From assembly GCA_001953115.1 (NCBI GenBank), contig LSSL01000659.1:1-17054 (forward strand): a stretch of DNA of 17,054 bases, given 5' to 3'. The DNA is from Smittium mucronatum. Lineage: Eukaryota > Kickxellomycota > Harpellomycetes > Harpellales > Legeriomycetaceae. Below, piece after piece: positions 12,401 to 17,054 of the stretch. The notes under the pieces are model-generated. The model did not search any database, was not told the DNA's origin, and was given only the letters and a program-made list of their open reading frames with translations. Every line of letters begins with the position of its first letter. Within the stretch, counting starts at the first letter, position 1. Both the position numbers and the translations under genes were made by a program.

Positions 12401-13960
12401 GCTCTATTTAAATTATTTTTTTATTTTGAAGTGGTTTTAGATTTTTGGTAAAGTAAAAATACTGTTCGAGATATTTATGTTTTAAATATAGAGATTTAAT
12501 AAATTTTTAAATTTTAAGCCTAATTATAAATCGAATTTTTGGTCTTTAAATAATGCAATACTGAACCATATTTACATTATTTAAAATATTTGTATTTTTT
12601 ATACTAAATAAAAACCTATAATATTCATCCAAGTATTATGATGTTACATGCTTCTTCAAATCTGCCAAATTTTATATTTTTAATATATTTATTATATTTA
12701 TTTCCGATTTTTATGAATTCCAGAAATATTTATTCCAACTTGAAAAGCACAATCTCAAGCTTTCAAGTTACTAAATTAATATAGTAAATAGTAGCACCAA
12801 ATAGTTTTTCTGAAAATGGTCTAATTTTTTTTATTATAAAAACTATCCTTTAATATATAAGAAATATTCTTAATGAAGGGGGAATTTCATAGTGCACCTT
12901 GTTTCAGTGAAAATTTCCAAAAACTATTTATTATCTAACAAATGTGAAAATTTATGATGAAAAAGAAATAAGTTGCACTAAACTCCATTCAAATTACTAA
13001 TTAGGATATTAGAAAAATGAAAACGACTTTTTATTTTTTTCAATAGAAATGACTAAATTTAATTTTACAAATTCATTGGATAAATATAATAAATGAATTA
13101 TCTAGTAAAAATTGTATGAAAAAAAAAATCCTTTTCACTAAGAATAGCCTATATAAATATTTATCATCTCAATTAAGAAAAAATTATAGAATTAAAATAT
13201 TTAGTTGCTTTTTAAAAAGTATTGAAGGTTCATTTTGAATAATTTATTATTTAAAAACTTGGCTAAATATTTCGCTATTTTTTTTTAAATACAATAACTT
13301 GTTTAAAATTACACTCGCTATTGCTAAAATTAGTATTTAACATTATGTTTTTTATAGTATCTAATTAATTAACCACTGAGAAAAAAATAAAATAATTAAT
13401 TAATAACTTTAAGTTCAAAGAAACCTTTGATTAAACTAAGGATAATCATATAACGCCGGTGATTAAATCAGATCTGAAGTAGTCAAAAAACGATTATTTT
13501 TGAATACGTTAAAGAATTATATTATAAATATATCCCGAAAAACGGTTTTTTTGTTTTAACTAATTAAATTGAATCTAAAATTGAGATTTAAAAGATTTTC
13601 ATTTTTTTGGCATTTTTCTGAAAATATTGAATTTATTAATTTAATTCTAGAAGTAAAATTTCTATAAAAATGATAATTTAGAAATAATTTCTATATCAAA
13701 AAATTAATCCAATCAATATTAAAGTTAATCTTTTAACATTTTAGATGTCATAAAGTTTTAAAAGCCAAAATTAAATGAAGCTGAATGTGTTAATAAGTTT
13801 TTCAGAGACCATTTTTAAAAAATATTATTAAAATTTAGTAAAATGTTGATAAAGTTAAAAGATTTTCCAAGTTTCAAACAATTAAATGCTTTTTTTTATT
13901 CAAAAGTGAAAAAAAACTTTAAATTTCAAATAATCTAGAAGTATTGAGTTATAAATAGTA

Positions 13961-13983
13961 AAACAAACAAACAAACAAACAAA
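13961..13983 (+). repeat. (AAAC)5 microsatellite
   Basis: Five perfect AAAC units are followed by AAA of a degenerate AAAT unit. It is an ordinary short tandem repeat with no gene nearby. Confidence 0.9.
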
Positions 13984-15029
13984 TAATTAGATTCAATAAA
14001 TTATTTTAAAGGTTATTTTAATAGTTATTTTAATTAACTTATAACCTGCTTATTTTATGGTCTTTATTCTGTTAAGCTCCAACACGACTAATTTTCATTT
14101 ATAGATTCAACTTTATTCAAATAAATAAATATATTCAAAATTTAAAATAAATAATTCGCTTTTTTAAGCTTAAAAAAATTAAAATGATTTTTCATTCAAG
14201 TCAGAATTTACTAGAATGAAATATTATCAATTCGATTCTAAACTCTTTCAGGGGCAGCGGTGCACAAAATGTCTTTCATTTTTCACTCATTTTTATAATT
14301 AGTTTAATATTATTTGTATTACATTGAGCTGCTCATGAATTTAGGCAAATTATAATTGTAAATATAAAAAAATAGGGCTAAAGCACAAATTTGGTCCCGA
14401 AAAGGGTTAAAGTTAATTCATAAATTAAAATTCGTTCAAAAAATCAACCATTTTATTGCCAATTTTTTTTATTTGTATTACATAAATTAGACAAACAAAC
14501 TATTTAGTGAATCTCAGTAGCACAGTGCCAATACTATTTTCCTTTACAACTTTTTTACCAATAGAGAGAGAATTAGTATTGATTTTGACTTTTTTGAATT
14601 TATAAAAAAAAAAAAAATGTTATTTCATCATTTTTTACTATTCATAAACATTGTACAGAAAATATAGTTTTTATGCATTTCAAATAGTATATTTAAAAAC
14701 AAACCAATGAGTTCTGAATAGTATTTTGTAAGTTTTTAGATTGTTATTTTTATCAAGGTTAAGTGTATGGGAAATCGATATAAAACTCTGAAAATAGACC
14801 TAACGATAAATTATATGCATATTAAAAAAAACGATATCTTTAAATATTTTGTTTTTCTGTTTATATAAATAAAAATAAGGCATATATAAAGTTTAAATAT
14901 TTGTTATTTCATGTTGAAAATACATGAATTGAAAAATAAAAGAATCAACCACTAATTATTTTAGGAAAGTTTTACAAGTGATTCAAACAATTTTCTAAAT
15001 TTAGATATTGAGTTAAACTATCATTTTTC

Positions 15030-15041
15030 CCAATATAAAAG
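15030..15041 (+). promoter_or_regulatory. Candidate core promoter: CCAAT overlapping TATAAAAG
   Basis: TATAAAAG at 15034-15041 matches the eukaryotic TATA-box consensus, and CCAAT at 15030-15034 overlaps its first base. It lies about 120 bases before the start codon of the protease-homolog gene. Initiation some 25 to 35 bases downstream would give a 5' leader of roughly 90 to 100 bases. The G+C-containing GAGCG right after the box stands out from the background. A/T-only TATA-like strings are abundant here by chance, but the full eight-base match in the expected place is better than most. Confidence 0.4.
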
Positions 15042-15163
15042 AGCGTTACTGGAAGATGTATAAAAAGAATTGCTAGTTAACACATTAATACCCAAGTCAT
15101 TAATATCTTTAAGATAAAAAAAAACTTTTAACCGAATTTTTAGTAGATAGCTTATATTTTATA

Positions 15164-16120
15164 ATGATAATAAGTTTGTTTCATATTTTTTTATTCGCGG
15201 GATTTACCAAACTAGGAGATTCAAATCCCATTATAAAACAAAACAAAAAGTTTTCCCCAAATGATATAAAAGGAATTCACAATAGAAATTTCGATAAAAG
15301 AATATTTAATGGATCTGTTGAAAGTATTTCCAGTTTCCCATTTGTTGTAAAAATCGAATCAGTATCCAACGTCAATTGCAGTGGTGTGTTATTATCAGCA
15401 AACAAAGTCCTTACTTCTGAAGAATGTATCGGATATGGTAATAAAATAAAGGATGTTAATGAATTGACAGTGTCAAATGAATTTTTCAACAATGAAAATG
15501 ATAAGGAAAGAAATTTTGAAGTCGAAAAAATATCATTACAATCTGTATCTAAAATTGGCAATAGAGATCCACAATTAGCCATTTTACATTTAAAGAGAGA
15601 TGTTGAGATAAAAGATAAGTCAAAGGTGCCATTATTTTTTCCAAAGATTTATGCTAAAAAACCCACTTCGGGAATAAGCTCAAAGTTTTATTCATATGGA
15701 AAAGTTGATAAATACGGAGCAGGAATATCCAAAAACGGCCTTTTCTCATTTTCTTTGGTAACAACAAACAATGATAAATGTATTACCAATGATAAATCAA
15801 TATGTTCAATTCATAAAGAAGGTATGGGGGTATGCGTTGGGGATGAAGGGGGGCCTTTGGTATACACAAAAGATGGTAGCAACTCTATTATTGGGATATT
15901 TGACACATATCTAGGAAAGTTCGGGCAAAAGACTTCTGAGTGCGGTCTCGATGAAGGGCAGATGATTTTCATTGGGGCGAACTATAATATAAATTGGATA
16001 TCTAGCCAATTAGGTATCAGTGAGAATGAGTTAAAGCATACCCCAAGAAATACAGAAATCAAAAAACCCTCTAAAAAAGGATTTGATATAAAAAAATATG
16101 AAAAAGTTTTTCTAGGTTAG
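15164..16120 (+). CDS. Secreted trypsin-fold serine protease homolog, predicted catalytically inactive (S1A pseudoprotease)
   Basis: Single uninterrupted 318-residue frame. The first Met is chosen because an in-frame TAA lies at 15110 with no Met between, and A is at -3. Residues 2-14 form a hydrophobic signal peptide, so the product is probably secreted. A propeptide runs to Lys45-Arg46, followed by IFNG (47-50), the equivalent of the IVGG neo-N-terminus. The S1A fold is shown by C72 and C88, spaced exactly like Cys42-Cys58, C206/C214 (Cys168-182), C224/C260 (Cys191-220), VLTSEEC (82-88), QLAILHL (137-143), CVGDEGGPLV (224-233) and W278 exactly 18 residues after C260. All three catalytic positions differ: His57 is Glu87, Asp102 is Gln137 and Ser195 is Glu228. 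Asp194 (D227) and the oxyanion Gly193 (G226) remain. Position 189 is Gly222 and 226 is Met267, so no trypsin-like pocket is expected. N-glycosylation sequons lie at N49 and N71. A Lys-rich tail (about 285-318) follows the usual C-terminal helix. The fold is near certain and inactivity very likely; biological role and lineage are unknown. Confidence 0.95.
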   Translation: MIISLFHIFLFAGFTKLGDSNPIIKQNKKFSPNDIKGIHNRNFDKRIFNGSVESISSFPFVVKIESVSNVNCSGVLLSANKVLTSEECIGYGNKIKDVNELTVSNEFFNNENDKERNFEVEKISLQSVSKIGNRDPQLAILHLKRDVEIKDKSKVPLFFPKIYAKKPTSGISSKFYSYGKVDKYGAGISKNGLFSFSLVTTNNDKCITNDKSICSIHKEGMGVCVGDEGGPLVYTKDGSNSIIGIFDTYLGKFGQKTSECGLDEGQMIFIGANYNINWISSQLGISENELKHTPRNTEIKKPSKKGFDIKKYEKVFLG

Positions 16121-16207
16121 AGCTTTATAAATTTTTTCTAATCCGTTAAATATAGTTCCTTATTTGACCCTTATACTTACATATATGGCAGTTATGTGTG
16201 AAATATA

Positions 16208-16224
16208 AGATGTTTTAAACATCT
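16208..16224 (+). repeat. Short palindrome downstream of the gene
   Basis: AGATGTTT (16208-16215) and AAACATCT (16217-16224) are perfect reverse complements around one T. It lies 88 bases after the stop codon, probably within the 3' untranslated region. As RNA only the outer AGATG/CATCT pairs could close a loop, so a weak hairpin is possible. As DNA it could be a dimeric-protein site. No function is evident. Confidence 0.5.
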
Positions 16225-16294
16225 GTGAGGTATGATGGTTAACTAGTGTTTTTTACATTTTTTACGTTTATTTTTTGATTTTTTTTTAAAAAAA

Positions 16295-16300
16295 AATAAA
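16295..16300 (+). promoter_or_regulatory. Candidate polyadenylation signal AATAAA
   Basis: A canonical AATAAA lies 175 bases after the stop codon, at the end of a T-run/A-run pair (about 16280-16300). It is the nearest exact match I found downstream of the gene. AATAAA is frequent by chance in such DNA, so only its position supports it. Confidence 0.25.
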
Positions 16301-17054
16301 TCAGGAAATTTTTTTCTATGAAAATTTTGGATGATCAATTTTCACTTTTCTCTATTTAAAGAATATTCATAGTAATGTATTAAATTTAGATATATATGAG
16401 GATATGATGCTTTTATTGTGCATATAATAATACATATATCAACATCCAGTGTCGAAATGAATACCGATTTTTTTAATTCATTTCAAACAAAATAAATCTT
16501 ATTTCAAACTTTAATTATAAAATCTAAGATTTTATTTCTTAATTAAAAAATTGCTAATAGATTAAATAGCAGATTGACTTTTTTAGTTAAACTCGATATA
16601 AATGGTATAAGATATTCGATTTTTAAATCAATATAAAACTCCCCATTCCAAAAATGAAAATTTAAAAAATTAGGATTTTCGGAATGTTTTTTGACACTTG
16701 CATTGAGATTTTAAAATTATTTACTTTACTAAAACTGAATAACTCTTAATAAAATAAAATTTTATCGATATAAACCAACAAAGCACATCTTATATATTCA
16801 AAAATTTTATTGCATTAAACTCTTTGGCTATATAAGTTTTTCTCCATAAAAAAATCATGATGTAAAAATCCGTATTTTTTTTCCCGGGTTTTTAGGTTTG
16901 ATGCAATTTTGATTTCGTTTTAATTACTTAGTACTTATAAAAGATTATAGAAGCGAGGCGCTATTGTAATATGAATAAGAAAGAGTGATGGATTGCTAAT
17001 GTTATCTGCCAATAAAATTTCGTGATAAAAAAATGAATAAAATTCAGAAGTGAC
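16301..17054. other. AT-rich gene-free end of window
   Basis: No gene, RNA or repeat is supported in the last 750 bases. Stops occur in all frames and composition returns to the background level seen before the gene. A gene beginning beyond the window cannot be excluded. Confidence 0.6.

Larger units (their letters stand above)
6168..15029. other. Long AT-rich gene desert
   Basis: No intact gene is supported over nearly 9 kb. Two open frames of 63 and 65 codons near 11,902-12,222 overlap on opposite strands in T-rich DNA, are of low complexity and are within chance expectation. The block around 6200-7500 is strongly A-rich on the plus strand and the block around 11,700-12,650 is strongly T-rich, which may reflect old inserted elements in opposite orientation. 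A short plus-strand frame at 11081-11182 carries an FGPSTFQ peptide weakly like reverse transcriptase, discussed as a finding. No tRNA, rRNA, CRISPR-like array or long tandem repeat was found. Confidence 0.6.

Noticed and set aside
15110..15163. Upstream exon or earlier start for the protease homolog
   Set aside because: An in-frame stop lies at 15110, no Met occurs before 15164, the protein already begins with a signal peptide, and a TATA-like box sits at a suitable distance.
15215..15235. tRNA T-loop-like string (GATTCAAATCCCA)
   Set aside because: It lies inside the signal/propeptide coding region of the gene and no matching acceptor, D or anticodon arms are present.
15277..15582. 101-codon minus-strand open frame inside the protease-homolog gene
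   Set aside because: It is an antisense shadow of the real coding frame, whose lower stop density opens the opposite strand. Its translation shows no domain.
1..17054. Mitochondrial, plastid or AT-rich bacterial endosymbiont origin
   Set aside because: There are no rRNA, tRNA, respiratory or ribosomal genes and coding density is very low. The one gene is a signal-peptide-bearing S1A protein with a TATA-like promoter and no ribosome-binding site, pointing to a nuclear eukaryotic genome.

Overview
The window looks like nuclear DNA of a eukaryote with a very AT-rich, gene-poor genome. Sampled non-coding lines have roughly one fifth G+C, while the one clear gene has roughly one third. No operon structure, ribosome-binding sites, organellar genes, rRNA or tRNA were seen. 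The lineage cannot be fixed from sequence alone. A single-exon secreted trypsin-family gene in a large AT-rich desert would fit an early-diverging insect-associated fungus (Entomophthorales-like genomes are large, repeat-rich and rich in secreted trypsins), but an arthropod or another AT-rich eukaryote is not excluded.

Layout. Positions 1 to about 15,030 hold no convincing intact gene. This stretch contains homopolymers (an 11-G run at 2465, a 21-T run at 6147), a small AAAC microsatellite (13961), one imperfect foldback (6408-6482), blocks with strong A-versus-T strand asymmetry, and at least one patch (about 4045-4324, minus strand) whose broken reading frames resemble a decayed Ty3/gypsy reverse transcriptase. 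A TATA-box-like TATAAAAG at 15034 precedes an uninterrupted 318-codon gene at 15164-16120 (+). After the gene come a short palindrome, a possible polyadenylation signal and about 750 bases of AT-rich sequence without a gene.

The gene is the main content. It encodes a secreted protein of the trypsin/chymotrypsin (S1A) fold with signal peptide, propeptide, an Arg-Ile activation site, six cysteines in the expected disulfide positions and the GD-GGPLV block. All three catalytic positions are changed (His57 to Glu87, Asp102 to Gln137, Ser195 to Glu228, chymotrypsin numbering first), and the S1 pocket appears filled. It therefore reads as an intact, still-translated pseudoprotease (serine protease homolog), not a protease and not a decaying pseudogene. 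Any biological role, such as binding, decoy or inhibitor, is inference.
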